Of a stretch of DNA of 10,251 bases, positions 1 to 6,431 are shown piece by piece. The position numbers were made by a program, and so were the translations under genes. Origin of the DNA: Candidatus Dormiibacterota bacterium (lineage in GTDB: Bacteria; Chloroflexota; Dormibacteria; UBA8260); assembly GCA_955652455.1 (NCBI GenBank), contig CATPBU010000258.1, positions 1 through 10,251 on the forward strand. The letters run 5' to 3'. Numbering within the stretch: position 1 is the first letter of the stretch; each line of letters opens with the position of its first letter. Below the pieces are notes generated by a model. The model did not search any database and had not been told where the DNA came from. It saw only the letters and a list, made by a program, of their open reading frames with translations.

Positions 1-917
1 CACCGGGTGACCTCATCCACCCGGCATTCGTGCGCGAGGGGATCGACGCCCCGGTGCCGATCCCGTCGATGCCCGGTCAACAACAGGAGACGATCGAGTC
101 CCTCACCGCGGCGGTGGACGACGCGCTGACCGCGGGTTGCGGGGCAGTGATCCTCTTTGGTGTTCCCGCGCACAAGGACGGCAACGGCTCACAGGCCTGG
201 GACGACAACGGCATCGTGCAGAGCGCGCTGCGCAGCCTGCGCCGCAGCCACGGCGGCGATGCGGTCCTCATCGCCGACTGCTGCCTCGACGAGTACACCG
301 ACCACGGTCATTGCGGACTACTCCGCGGCGACGGCAGCATCGACAACGACGCCACTCTCGAGCTGTACGGCCGCATCGCGGTTGCCCAGGCGGCGGCAGG
401 CGCGGACATCATCGCCCCCAGCGGAATGATGGACGGGCAGGTGGCCGCGATCCGGCAGGCGCTCGACGACAACGGGTTCATCGACACCGCGGTGCTCGCC
501 TACAGCGCCAAGTTCGCCTCTGTGATGTACGGTCCCTTCCGCGACGCCGCGGACTGCGCACCCCGCTCCGGCGACCGGCATAGCTACCAGATGGACGTCG
601 CCAACCAGCGCGAGGCGGTGCGCGAGGCCCTCATCGACGCGGACGAGGGCGCCGACATGCTGATGGTCAAACCGGCGCTGACGGCGCTGGACGTCGTCGC
701 CAGGGTCCGCGACGCCACTGACCTGCCGCTGGCCGCCTACTGCGTCAGCGGCGAATACGCGATGCTCCACGCCGCGGCAGCGGCGGGGGCGTTCGACGAA
801 CGAGCGGCCGTGCTCGAAGCGCTCACTGCCATCCGCCGTGCGGGCGCGGACCTTGTCATCACCTACGACGCGCGCTGCGCGGCGCGGTGGATCCGGGAGG
901 AGAGGGCTAGTGTCTGA
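1..917 (+). CDS. hemB: Porphobilinogen synthase (delta-aminolevulinic acid dehydratase), 5'-truncated by the window edge
   Basis: This cytoplasmic enzyme condenses two 5-aminolevulinate molecules to porphobilinogen in heme and cobamide synthesis. The reading frame is open from base 3, so the true start lies outside the window; 304 residues are visible of a family length near 325. Visible family blocks are DLIHPAFVREGI and PIPSMPGQ near the N-terminus, the metal-binding stretch at 276-317, the first Schiff-base lysine in YSAKFAS (codon 510-512), the substrate arginines in GPFRDAA and GDRHSYQMD, and the second Schiff-base lysine in MLMVKPAL (codon 669-671). The metal motif reads DCCLDEYTDHGHCG: the first and third zinc cysteines of the classical DxCxC...GHCG pattern are present, but the second is Asp, and an extra Cys sits in the variable position. 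The last 8 bases overlap the next gene, so the two are probably co-transcribed. hemL lies two genes downstream. The identity is secure. Confidence 0.97.
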   Translation, partial: PGDLIHPAFVREGIDAPVPIPSMPGQQQETIESLTAAVDDALTAGCGAVILFGVPAHKDGNGSQAWDDNGIVQSALRSLRRSHGGDAVLIADCCLDEYTDHGHCGLLRGDGSIDNDATLELYGRIAVAQAAAGADIIAPSGMMDGQVAAIRQALDDNGFIDTAVLAYSAKFASVMYGPFRDAADCAPRSGDRHSYQMDVANQREAVREALIDADEGADMLMVKPALTALDVVARVRDATDLPLAAYCVSGEYAMLHAAAAAGAFDERAAVLEALTAIRRAGADLVITYDARCAARWIREERASV

Positions 918-1644
918 CCGAACGCCCAGCCCGCAGCCGCGGCTGCCGTTCTCTCTGGCCGTGGGTGCGCTGCTCATCGGTGCCCTGGTCGTGGCCATCG
1001 TCTTCATCGACAAGGCGAACTCGGTGGGCACGCCGTCGAGCGCGGTGTCAGCGTCGGCCTCGGCGACGGCGGGGGGCAGCGCCTCACCGTCCCCGGTGGC
1101 ATTCGCCAACTGCAGCACCGCAACCTTCGGTGCGCCGCTGCCACCGTTGGGCGAGCCGGCCAACCCGCACGTCTACAGCGCGGCACCGGCGATGCAGATC
1201 GACACAGTCAAGCTCTACGAGGCCACCATCAAGACTGCCCGCGGCAACATCGTGATCTGCCTGCAGCCCAACCTGGCGCCCAAGACGGTCAACAACTTCG
1301 TGGTCCTGACGCGCAACCACTTCTTCGATGGCCTCACGTTTCACCGCGTCGTGGCCAGCTTCGTCGTGCAGGGAGGCGACCCTCTAGGTAACGGCAATGG
1401 CGGCCCGGGTTACAAGTTCAACGACGAGCCGGTTCTCGCGCAGTACACGCAGGGTGCCGTCGCCATGGCCAACAGCGGCGTCAATACCAACGGCTCGCAG
1501 TTCTTCATCTGCATCGTCGACGACACCACCAAGCTGCGGCCCCTCTACAACCTCTTCGGCAACGTCGCATCCGGCATCGAGGTCGCGATCGCCATCAAGC
1601 AGGGCGACGTCATGCAGAGCGTGACGGTCACCCAGCAGCAGTGA
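910..1644 (+). CDS. Membrane-anchored cyclophilin-type peptidyl-prolyl cis-trans isomerase
   Basis: The protein has 244 residues. The GTG at 910 is chosen because a strong GGAGG (896-900) sits 9 bases before it and translation from there gives a short basic head followed by one hydrophobic segment (about residues 12-33). An Ala/Ser/Pro-rich linker (about 34-66) leads to a cyclophilin domain (about 105-240), so the catalytic domain should lie outside the membrane. Cyclophilin hallmarks are FHR with the catalytic arginine R146, FVVQGGDP with Q154, GGPGYKFNDE, MANSGVNTNGSQFFI with Q197/F198/F199, and YNLFGNV. The Trp seen in cyclophilin A near the C-terminus is absent, as is common in bacterial members. 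Three cysteines lie outside the anchor (68, 117, 201). The gene overlaps the hemB end by 8 bases and sits between two heme biosynthesis genes. Fold and activity are well supported; the client proteins are unknown. Confidence 0.93.
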   Translation: MSDRTPSPQPRLPFSLAVGALLIGALVVAIVFIDKANSVGTPSSAVSASASATAGGSASPSPVAFANCSTATFGAPLPPLGEPANPHVYSAAPAMQIDTVKLYEATIKTARGNIVICLQPNLAPKTVNNFVVLTRNHFFDGLTFHRVVASFVVQGGDPLGNGNGGPGYKFNDEPVLAQYTQGAVAMANSGVNTNGSQFFICIVDDTTKLRPLYNLFGNVASGIEVAIAIKQGDVMQSVTVTQQQ

Positions 1645-1664
1645 TGGACACGACGTCCAGATGA
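1644..1664 (+). other. Possible six-codon bridging mini-ORF between the cyclophilin gene and hemL
   Basis: An ATG at 1644 shares its A with the TGA stop of the cyclophilin gene. The frame encodes MDTTSR and ends at TGA 1662-1664, which overlaps the hemL ATG at 1661 in an ATGA arrangement. hemL has no clear Shine-Dalgarno in the preceding 17 bases, so terminating ribosomes could be carried across this short gap by reinitiation. A chance ORF this short is easily possible; only the exact overlap at both ends makes it worth recording. Confidence 0.25.
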
Positions 1665-2962
1665 GTTCAGCGGAGTGGCGCGAGCGGGCCCAACGGGTGC
1701 TGCCCGGAGGAGTCAGCAGCCCGGTGCGGGCGTTTACAGCGGTCGGCGGGGACGCGCCGGTCATCGCCCGCGCCAGCGGCGCGCACCTGGTTGACGAGGA
1801 CGGCGTCGACTACGCGGACTTCATCCTCGCGTACGGTCCGCACATCCTCGGCCACGGTCATCCCGCGGTGGTGGCCGCGTTGAGCGAACAGGCCGGGCGG
1901 GGCACCGCATTCGGCGCCACCACCGCGCTCGAGGTCGAGCTGGCGGAGCGGATCATCGCAGCGCTGCCGTCGATCGAGATGGTGCGCTTCGTCAATTCGG
2001 GGACAGAGGCGACCATGTCGGCACTACGGCTGGCCCGCGCCGTGACTGGACGCGACCGGGTGGTGAAGTGCGCCGGCGGCTACCATGGCCACGCGGACGC
2101 GTTCCTGGCGGCGGCCGGTTCCGGCGTGGCCACCCTTGGCCTCCCCGGCTCGCCCGGGGTGCCGCTGGCGGCGGTCGCCGACACAATCGTGGTGCCGTAC
2201 AACGACGTGGCCGCGGTGGCGGCCGTTTTCGACACCGAGGGCGAACGCATCGCCGCGCTGATCGTCGAACCGGTGGCGGGCAACATGGGCTGCGTGATCC
2301 CCGCGCCCGGATACCTGGGCGCGCTGCGGGCGCTGACGGCCCGCCACGGAGTGCTGCTGATCTTCGACGAGGTGATGACCGGATTCCGGGTGGCCTACGG
2401 GGGTGCCCAGCAGGTGTACTCGGTTCGCCCCGATCTGACCTGCCTCGGCAAGGTGATCGGGGGCGGCCTGCCGGTTGGCGCGTTCGGCGGACCGCGGGCG
2501 TTGATGGAGCGGCTTGCTCCCGCCGGCGACGTCTACCAGGCCGGGACGCTGTCGGGGAACCCCCTGGCCATGGCCGCAGGGTGCGCTGTCCTCGACCAGC
2601 TCAGGGTAGGTGACGCCTACGTGCAGCTCGATGTCCTCGGGGCGGCCCTGGCCCGCGGCCTGGCGCAGGTTGCCGCCGACGCCGGAGTGGCCTGTGCGGT
2701 GAATCGAGCCGGCAGCATGCTCACCCCGTTCATCGGCGTTGCCGCCGTCGACGACTACGCTGCGGCAACCATGGCGGACACGGTCGCGTTCTCGCATGTC
2801 CATCGGGCGTGGCGACGGTGTGGGGCGCTGTGGCCGCCCTCGCAGTTCGAGGCGGGGTTCATCTCGACCGCCCATCTGACGGCCGACATCGACCGCGCCG
2901 TTGAGGGCTTTGCCGCCGGCCTGGCCGAGCGGCGTCTCAGCGAGACCTCAGGGAATCGCTAG
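1661..2962 (+). CDS. hemL: Glutamate-1-semialdehyde 2,1-aminomutase
   Basis: This PLP-dependent enzyme converts glutamate-1-semialdehyde to 5-aminolevulinate, the last step of the C5 route and the supplier of HemB substrate. Its 433 residues match the usual family length. The N-terminus shows RAQRVLPGGVSSPVRAF, followed by GPHILGHGHPAV, the PLP phosphate loop NSGTEATM (about 112-119), GGYHGHAD (about 139-146), the cofactor aspartate in FDEVMTGFR (D236) and the Schiff-base lysine in CLGKVIGGGLPVGAFGG (K264). The C-terminal PPSQFEAGFIS block is also intact. The ATG at 1661 is supported by family alignment of MSSAEWRERAQRVLPGG. There is no good ribosome binding site ahead of it, so it is probably expressed by coupling to the cyclophilin gene, which ends 16 bases upstream. 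General class III aminotransferases are related, but the PGGVSSPVRAF and PPSQFEAGF blocks are specific to this family. Confidence 0.97.
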   Translation: MSSAEWRERAQRVLPGGVSSPVRAFTAVGGDAPVIARASGAHLVDEDGVDYADFILAYGPHILGHGHPAVVAALSEQAGRGTAFGATTALEVELAERIIAALPSIEMVRFVNSGTEATMSALRLARAVTGRDRVVKCAGGYHGHADAFLAAAGSGVATLGLPGSPGVPLAAVADTIVVPYNDVAAVAAVFDTEGERIAALIVEPVAGNMGCVIPAPGYLGALRALTARHGVLLIFDEVMTGFRVAYGGAQQVYSVRPDLTCLGKVIGGGLPVGAFGGPRALMERLAPAGDVYQAGTLSGNPLAMAAGCAVLDQLRVGDAYVQLDVLGAALARGLAQVAADAGVACAVNRAGSMLTPFIGVAAVDDYAAATMADTVAFSHVHRAWRRCGALWPPSQFEAGFISTAHLTADIDRAVEGFAAGLAERRLSETSGNR

Positions 2963-2968
2963 ATGCGA

Positions 2969-2977
2969 TGCTAGAGT
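2969..2977 (+). promoter_or_regulatory. Candidate extended -10 promoter of tatA
   Basis: TGCTAGAGT matches an extended -10 element (TGn followed by TAnnnT, hexamer 2972-2977). No convincing -35 is visible at the expected distance. It lies just after the hemL stop and would start transcription near 2984, giving a leader of about 60 bases before tatA. It suggests that tatA-tatC can be expressed separately from the heme genes. Confidence 0.5.
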
Positions 2978-2985
2978 AGGAACAC

Positions 2986-3022
2986 GCCTCGGGAGAGGCC
3001 CCGGACGGTGGTACCGGCCGGT
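2986..3022 (+). promoter_or_regulatory. Structured tatA leader: GGGA-tetraloop hairpin and 10-base palindrome
   Basis: GCCTC (2986-2990) and GAGGC (2995-2999) pair around a GGGA loop, which has the GNRA form of stable tetraloops. A perfect palindrome, ACCGGCCGGT, follows at 3013-3022. Both lie between the candidate transcription start and the tatA ribosome binding site. CCTC within the first arm is also complementary to GAGG of that site, so an alternative fold that masks it is possible. A weak transcription terminator for hemL is another reading, although there is no T-tract. Function is not demonstrated. Confidence 0.35.
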
Positions 3023-3030
3023 GACACAAC

Positions 3031-3035
3031 GGAGG
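3031..3035 (+). promoter_or_regulatory. Ribosome binding site fixing the tatA start
   Basis: GGAGG lies 9 bases before the ATG at 3045. It decides between that ATG and in-frame upstream codons that overlap hemL, because the family N-terminus with its single membrane helix begins exactly here. Confidence 0.8.
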
Positions 3036-3044
3036 TTCACCCAG

Positions 3045-3368
3045 ATGCCGTTCATCAACGGCGGTCACCTATGGCTCATCGCCATCCTTCTCATCATCGT
3101 GCTGATCATCTGGGGACCCGGCAAGCTTCCGGACGTCGGTGCGGGCGTGGGTCGCGCCATCCGCGAGTTCCGCAAGGCGTCGGCGGAGACCAAGGAGGAG
3201 TTCTCCAAGGCCACCAAGCCGGACACGACGGAGCCCGCCGCGGTGACGACGCCGGTCCCGCTGTCGACTCCCGTCACCGTGGCGCAGCCGACTCCTGTGG
3301 GCGGCGGCGCGGTGACGAAGCCTGCGGATCATGTTGCCGGCGAGGGCGACTCCAGCGCTACGAGCTGA
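3045..3368 (+). CDS. tatA: Sec-independent twin-arginine translocase subunit TatA
   Basis: TatA oligomerises to form the protein-conducting part of the Tat pathway, which exports folded proteins across the cytoplasmic membrane. The product has 107 residues. It has a short outside N-terminus, one hydrophobic helix (about residues 9-23), the hinge WGPGKLPDVG (about 23-32; usually FGPxKLPELG), and an amphipathic helix GVGRAIREFRKASAE (about 34-48). A charged and then Pro/Thr/Val-rich unstructured tail makes up the C-terminal half. A histidine stands near the start of the membrane helix, where many TatA proteins have Glu or Gln. The gene is followed 39 bases later by tatC. No tatB is seen, so TatA probably serves both roles, as in many Gram-positive minimal systems. 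TatA and TatB are hard to separate by sequence, but the length and the lack of a second paralogue favour TatA. Confidence 0.92.
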   Translation: MPFINGGHLWLIAILLIIVLIIWGPGKLPDVGAGVGRAIREFRKASAETKEEFSKATKPDTTEPAAVTTPVPLSTPVTVAQPTPVGGGAVTKPADHVAGEGDSSATS

Positions 3369-3376
3369 GTGACCGC

Positions 3377-3401
3377 CTTCTCACCGAGGCGTTGAGAGGT
3401 G
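3377..3401 (+). promoter_or_regulatory. tatC ribosome binding site buried in an intergenic hairpin
   Basis: GAGGTG (3396-3401) is a good Shine-Dalgarno 6 bases before the GTG at 3408 and is the main reason for choosing that start. CCTTCTCA just upstream contains an arm (3377-3383) that can pair with 3393-3399: six Watson-Crick pairs and one G-U, enclosing a 9-base loop. That pairing covers most of the ribosome binding site, so tatC translation might be held below that of tatA. The pairing is seen in the sequence; the regulatory effect is inferred. Confidence 0.4.
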
Positions 3402-3407
3402 CAGGGA

Positions 3408-4142
3408 GTGGCGGGCGACGAGAGCCGCATGACCATCGTCGAGCATCTCGAGGAGCTCCGGCGCGTCCTGATCATCTCGGCGATCGCCTGGCTGGTCGCC
3501 ACCGTGGCGGCCTTCGTCTTCCACGGGGCAATCTTCGCGTTCCTGCTGCACCCGCTCACCACGGTGCTCAGCAAGACCAACCACCTCACATCGACCGCGA
3601 TCTTCACCAGTCCCACCGAGGGACTGACCATCCCGATCAAGATCTCGGCGATCGTCGGCATCATCGGCGCCCTTCCGGTCATCCTATGGCAGCTCTGGGG
3701 CTTCGTCGCTCCGGGTCTGCGTCCCGTGGAGAGGAAGTTCGTCGGGCCGTTCATCGCCTCGGCGTTCCTGCTCTTCGCCGCGGGCACGGCCTTCGCCTAC
3801 TTCGTGATGCCGATCGGGCTCAACTTCCTGGCGACGTTCCTGGGTAGCAGCGCGATCTACCTGCCGGACATCAACTCCTACCTGTCCTTCCTGCTGCTGC
3901 TCATCATCGCCTTCGGCGTGACCTTCGAGCTGCCGGTGGTGATCATCCTGCTGGGCATGCTCGGCATCACCTCGTCGCGTAAGTTACGTTCACAACGCAA
4001 GGTGATCTGGGTGGGCATCATCCTCGCCGCGCTGATCGTCACTCCGGGCGCCGACCCCTACACGCCAACGGCGCTGTTCATCCCGCTGATCCTCTTCTTC
4101 GAGGCGTCGATCCTCATCCTCGACAAGGCGCTCAAGCGCTGA
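3408..4142 (+). CDS. tatC: Sec-independent twin-arginine translocase subunit TatC
   Basis: TatC is the polytopic receptor that binds twin-arginine signal peptides and recruits TatA. From the GTG at 3408 the protein has 244 residues, normal for the family. The N-terminal cytoplasmic block MTIVEHLEELRR precedes the first membrane helix. The periplasmic FTSPTEGLTIPIKIS loop, the APGLRPVERKF cytoplasmic loop, the conserved glutamate in FELPVVIILL (E174) and the late TPGADPYTPTALFIPLILFFE block all match TatC; about six hydrophobic segments can be counted. Alternative starts are the GTG at 3399, which would overlap the ribosome binding site, and the ATG at 3429, which gives a slightly short N-terminus. 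It follows tatA on the same strand and presumably shares its promoter. The identity is secure. Confidence 0.96.
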   Translation: MAGDESRMTIVEHLEELRRVLIISAIAWLVATVAAFVFHGAIFAFLLHPLTTVLSKTNHLTSTAIFTSPTEGLTIPIKISAIVGIIGALPVILWQLWGFVAPGLRPVERKFVGPFIASAFLLFAAGTAFAYFVMPIGLNFLATFLGSSAIYLPDINSYLSFLLLLIIAFGVTFELPVVIILLGMLGITSSRKLRSQRKVIWVGIILAALIVTPGADPYTPTALFIPLILFFEASILILDKALKR

Positions 4143-4173
4143 CGTCCTGACCTGCCCGCGATGGCGCGGTCAC

Positions 4174-4179
4174 TACACT
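4174..4179 (+). promoter_or_regulatory. Candidate leaderless -10 element of rph
   Basis: TACACT fits the TAnnnT form of a -10 box and ends 8 bases before the ATG at 4188. That places the expected transcription start at or next to the start codon. No Shine-Dalgarno precedes this ATG, which fits leaderless translation. A CTGACC at 4147-4152 is a poor -35 at too long a spacing. Confidence 0.5.
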
Positions 4180-4187
4180 GCGTGGCC

Positions 4188-4907
4188 ATGCGTCCTGATG
4201 GCCGCGCCCCTGACCAGCTCCGTCCCACGTCGATCGAGCTCAACCCGCTGCCATACGCCGAGGGCAGTGCGCTGATCACAGTCGGCGACACCCGGGTCCT
4301 CTGCGCGGCCAGCGTTGAAGAGCGCGTGCCCCCGTTCCGCAAAGGCAGCGGACGGGGCTGGGTCACCGCTGAGTACGCAATGCTGCCGCGCAGCACGATG
4401 ACGCGCACCGAGCGCGACGGGCGCAGGGGCCGTGTCGACGGCAGGGTGCAGGAGATCCAGCGGCTGATCGGCCGCAGCCTGCGCGCGGCCGTCGATTTCT
4501 CTCTGCTCGGCGAGCGCAGCATCTTCATCGACTGCGACGTGCTCGTCGCCGACGGTGGCACGCGGACGGCATCGATCACCGGAGGGTACGTCGCGCTTGC
4601 GCTGGCCATAGCCAAGCTGCGCGCGGCGGGATTGGTGAAGCTGGATCCGCTGCGCTGGCAGGTCGCCGCCGTGAGCGCGGGCATCATCGCCGGCGAGCCC
4701 CGCCTCGACCTCAACTATCTCGAGGATTCCGCCGCGGACACCGACATGAACTGCGTCGGCAGCGGCGACGGTCGGTTCATCGAGTTGCAGGGCAGCGCCG
4801 AGCTCGAACCATTCTCGCGCACCGAGATGGACAGCATGCTCGAGCTCGCCGCAACGGGGATGCAGGCCCTGTTCGGCATCCAGGCGGAGGCGCTCGGCGG
4901 AGCGTGA
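4188..4907 (+). CDS. rph: Ribonuclease PH
   Basis: RNase PH is a phosphate-dependent 3'-to-5' exoribonuclease that trims tRNA 3' ends and other RNAs and works as a ring-shaped hexamer. From the ATG at 4188 the product has 239 residues, the family norm, beginning [13 protein letters not shown] exactly as family members do. An in-frame ATG at 4161 would only add nine atypical residues. Family blocks are [16 protein letters not shown] (about 55-70), [16 protein letters not shown] (about 85-100, with R86), the phosphate-binding [10 protein letters not shown] (about 121-130), and [16 protein letters not shown] (about 173-188) with conserved catalytic aspartates near 180 and 184. The start appears leaderless. 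The stop codon overlaps the rdgB start as GTGA, so the two form an operon, a common pairing in bacteria. Confidence 0.97.
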   Translation: MRPDGRAPDQLRPTSIELNPLPYAEGSALITVGDTRVLCAASVEERVPPFRKGSGRGWVTAEYAMLPRSTMTRTERDGRRGRVDGRVQEIQRLIGRSLRAAVDFSLLGERSIFIDCDVLVADGGTRTASITGGYVALALAIAKLRAAGLVKLDPLRWQVAAVSAGIIAGEPRLDLNYLEDSAADTDMNCVGSGDGRFIELQGSAELEPFSRTEMDSMLELAATGMQALFGIQAEALGGA

Positions 4908-5539
4908 GCCCCGAGGTGGCGCGCGACTCAGCAGGCCACCAGCTCGTCATCGCCACCAACAGTGCGGCCAAGTTCACCGAATTCCAGCGCCTGCTCGACC
5001 ACTTCCCTTGGCTGGTGCGCTCGCTCGAGCAGGTTGGATACAGGACCGAGATCGATGAGCCCGGACCGAAGTACGCGGACAATGCGTTGGCCAAGGCGGC
5101 CGCGGTCAGCTCCGCCCTGGGGCTACCTGCGCTCGGCGATGACAGTGGCATCGAGATCGAAGCACTGCACGGTTGGCCCGGGCCGGAATCAGCAAGATGG
5201 CGCGGCCCTGGTGCCACCGACCAGCAGCGAATGCTGGCGTTGCTCGAAGATGTCAACCGGCGGACCCCGGACGACCGTCACGCGCGCTACGTCTGTGCCG
5301 TCGCCCTGTGCCGCCCCGGCGCCGAACCCGTCATCGCCCACGGCGAGTGTCACGGCACCATCGTCGAGCCGCGCGGCAGCAACGGCTTCGGCTACGACCC
5401 CATCTTCCTCAGCGACGACCTCGGCGTGACCTTCGGCGAAGCCGGCGCCGACGCCAAGGACCGGGTTTCGCACCGAGCGCACGCGCTGCGCCGCCTGGCC
5501 GAGTCCGGCCTTCTCGACCCGACGGTGGGCACCGCCTAG
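4904..5539 (+). CDS. rdgB: RdgB/HAM1 family dITP/XTP pyrophosphatase
   Basis: This cytoplasmic enzyme hydrolyses non-canonical purine triphosphates (ITP, dITP, XTP) to monophosphates and so keeps them out of nucleic acids. The 211-residue product is normal in length apart from about ten extra N-terminal residues. Motifs are the nucleotide-binding [11 protein letters not shown] (T18 to F27), the acidic [22 protein letters not shown] with the catalytic D80, [11 protein letters not shown] (about 158-168), and the C-terminal [10 protein letters not shown] (S189 onward), which contacts the base. The GTG start at 4904 overlaps the rph stop by four bases (GTGA), and GGCGGAG lies just upstream; translation is therefore probably coupled. 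Maf-like sanitising enzymes do a related job but have different motifs. The identity is secure. Confidence 0.96.
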   Translation: MSPEVARDSAGHQLVIATNSAAKFTEFQRLLDHFPWLVRSLEQVGYRTEIDEPGPKYADNALAKAAAVSSALGLPALGDDSGIEIEALHGWPGPESARWRGPGATDQQRMLALLEDVNRRTPDDRHARYVCAVALCRPGAEPVIAHGECHGTIVEPRGSNGFGYDPIFLSDDLGVTFGEAGADAKDRVSHRAHALRRLAESGLLDPTVGTA

Positions 5540-5586
5540 GAGCGGTCGGCGCGGACAGGTCAACCCGTGGCGGGCGCACTGTCACG

Positions 5587-5592
5587 CACAAT
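5587..5592 (+). promoter_or_regulatory. Weak candidate -10 element ahead of the protease gene
   Basis: CACAAT ends 8 bases before the GTG at 5601, and no Shine-Dalgarno is present in between. The layout matches the leaderless pattern of rph, but the first base departs from the TAnnnT consensus and no -35 is evident. The element lies in the 61-base gap after rdgB. Confidence 0.3.
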
Positions 5593-5600
5593 TCCCGCTC

Positions 5601-6395
5601 GTGGCACCTCGTCGGCCGGCGCTCACCTCGTCTTCGGTCCGCCTGGTCACCGCCGCCGCCTCCGTCCTGCTCGTCGGAATCGTTGCCTTCCTGGCCACGG
5701 TCAACCGGACCGAGGTTGCGCGCACGGCGCCGGCGGCGCACCCTCCGGTGGCCACCGAGGTTGTCCCGACGCCGGCTCTCTCGATCGATGACATCGCGCG
5801 TGCGGTGCTGGGCGGGACCGTGACCATCGAGGCCCTGGGGAGCAAGGACGAGGGGTTGGGCACCGGGTGGCTCATCGACGCCAAGGGCGACTTCGTCACC
5901 AACGCGCATGTCGTCCAGGGACAGCTGGCGGTGCGCATCCGCGGCCGCGACGGTTCGTCACACGTGGGCACCGTCGTCGGCGTCGACCGCGACCTCGACA
6001 TCGCCGTGGTGCGCAGCCGCGATGGCTTTTCCGGCGCGCCGCTGCCGCCGCTGACGACGCTGCTCAGCGGCCTGCCCCAGCCGGTGGTGGTCATCGCCAG
6101 CAGCCACGCCACCGGGCACGGCGATATCACCGACGAGTCCGCGACCAGCGTGCAGGCGGACGTTCCCGTCACCGGGGACACCACCACGGGACAGCCGCCG
6201 GTCACCACCGATTACCACGACATGCTGGTCCTTGACGGCCAGACGATCTACGCGGGCAACAGCGGCGGGCCGGTCCTCGACGGCAGTGGTCGGGTGGTCG
6301 GCATCCTGACGCTCGCCAGCAAGTCGACCACCGAGGCCTACGCGATCCAGCTGAGCCGCGTGCTTCCCGAGTTGAGGAGCTTCGCCGCCAGGTGA
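5601..6395 (+). CDS. Membrane-anchored trypsin-like (HtrA/DegP-type) serine protease lacking a PDZ domain
   Basis: The 264-residue product has a basic head, one hydrophobic anchor or signal helix (about residues 15-33), a Pro/Ala-rich linker and a chymotrypsin-fold protease domain (about 62-262). The catalytic triad is visible: H103 in VTNAHVVQG, D133 in VDRDLDIAVV, and S221 in YAGNSGGPVLD. These contexts are typical of HtrA-like proteases acting outside the membrane. The chain ends right after the domain, so the PDZ domain of DegP/DegS/HtrA is missing. Residues about 165-205 are Thr/Gly/Asp-rich and longer than expected for a bare core, perhaps a surface loop in the L3/LD region. The GTG at 5601 has no ribosome binding site but has a weak -10-like box at a leaderless distance. 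The gene stands between rdgB and trxB with gaps of 61 and 51 bases. The substrate is unknown; a sensor role in envelope stress is possible but unproven. Confidence 0.88.
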   Translation: MAPRRPALTSSSVRLVTAAASVLLVGIVAFLATVNRTEVARTAPAAHPPVATEVVPTPALSIDDIARAVLGGTVTIEALGSKDEGLGTGWLIDAKGDFVTNAHVVQGQLAVRIRGRDGSSHVGTVVGVDRDLDIAVVRSRDGFSGAPLPPLTTLLSGLPQPVVVIASSHATGHGDITDESATSVQADVPVTGDTTTGQPPVTTDYHDMLVLDGQTIYAGNSGGPVLDGSGRVVGILTLASKSTTEAYAIQLSRVLPELRSFAAR

Positions 6396-6408
6396 CCAAC
6401 GCGTGACC

Positions 6409-6421
6409 GCTTCAGAGAAGC
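6409..6421 (+). promoter_or_regulatory. Inverted repeat upstream of the trxB promoter
   Basis: GCTTC (6409-6413) and GAAGC (6417-6421) form a perfect 5-base inverted repeat around AGA. It covers the place where a -35 element would sit relative to the -10-like TACGGT at 6432. It could be an operator for a redox-responsive regulator or a small terminator hairpin of the protease gene; there is no T-tract. Both readings are inference. Confidence 0.25.
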
Positions 6422-6431
6422 CGCGATCGGG

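Noticed and set aside
318..1163. Long open frame (281 codons) on the minus strand across hemB and the cyclophilin gene
   Set aside because: It lies antisense to two well-identified genes, has a low-complexity Arg/Ala/Gly/Val composition typical of shadows in GC-rich DNA, and has no recognisable motif.
2024..2875. Long open frame (283 codons) on the minus strand inside hemL
   Set aside because: It is antisense to hemL, whose full set of PLP-enzyme motifs is intact, and the translation is rich in Arg/Gly/His with no family pattern.
4161..4187. Upstream in-frame ATG at 4161 as the rph start
   Set aside because: It would add nine residues absent from the family, it has no ribosome binding site, and the -10-like box at 4174 would lie inside the gene.
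5531..5546. Small hairpin ACCGC-N6-GCGGT around the rdgB stop as a terminator
   Set aside because: The stem is only 5 base pairs, with no T-tract and part of it inside the coding region; it is too weak to call as a terminator in this GC-rich context.
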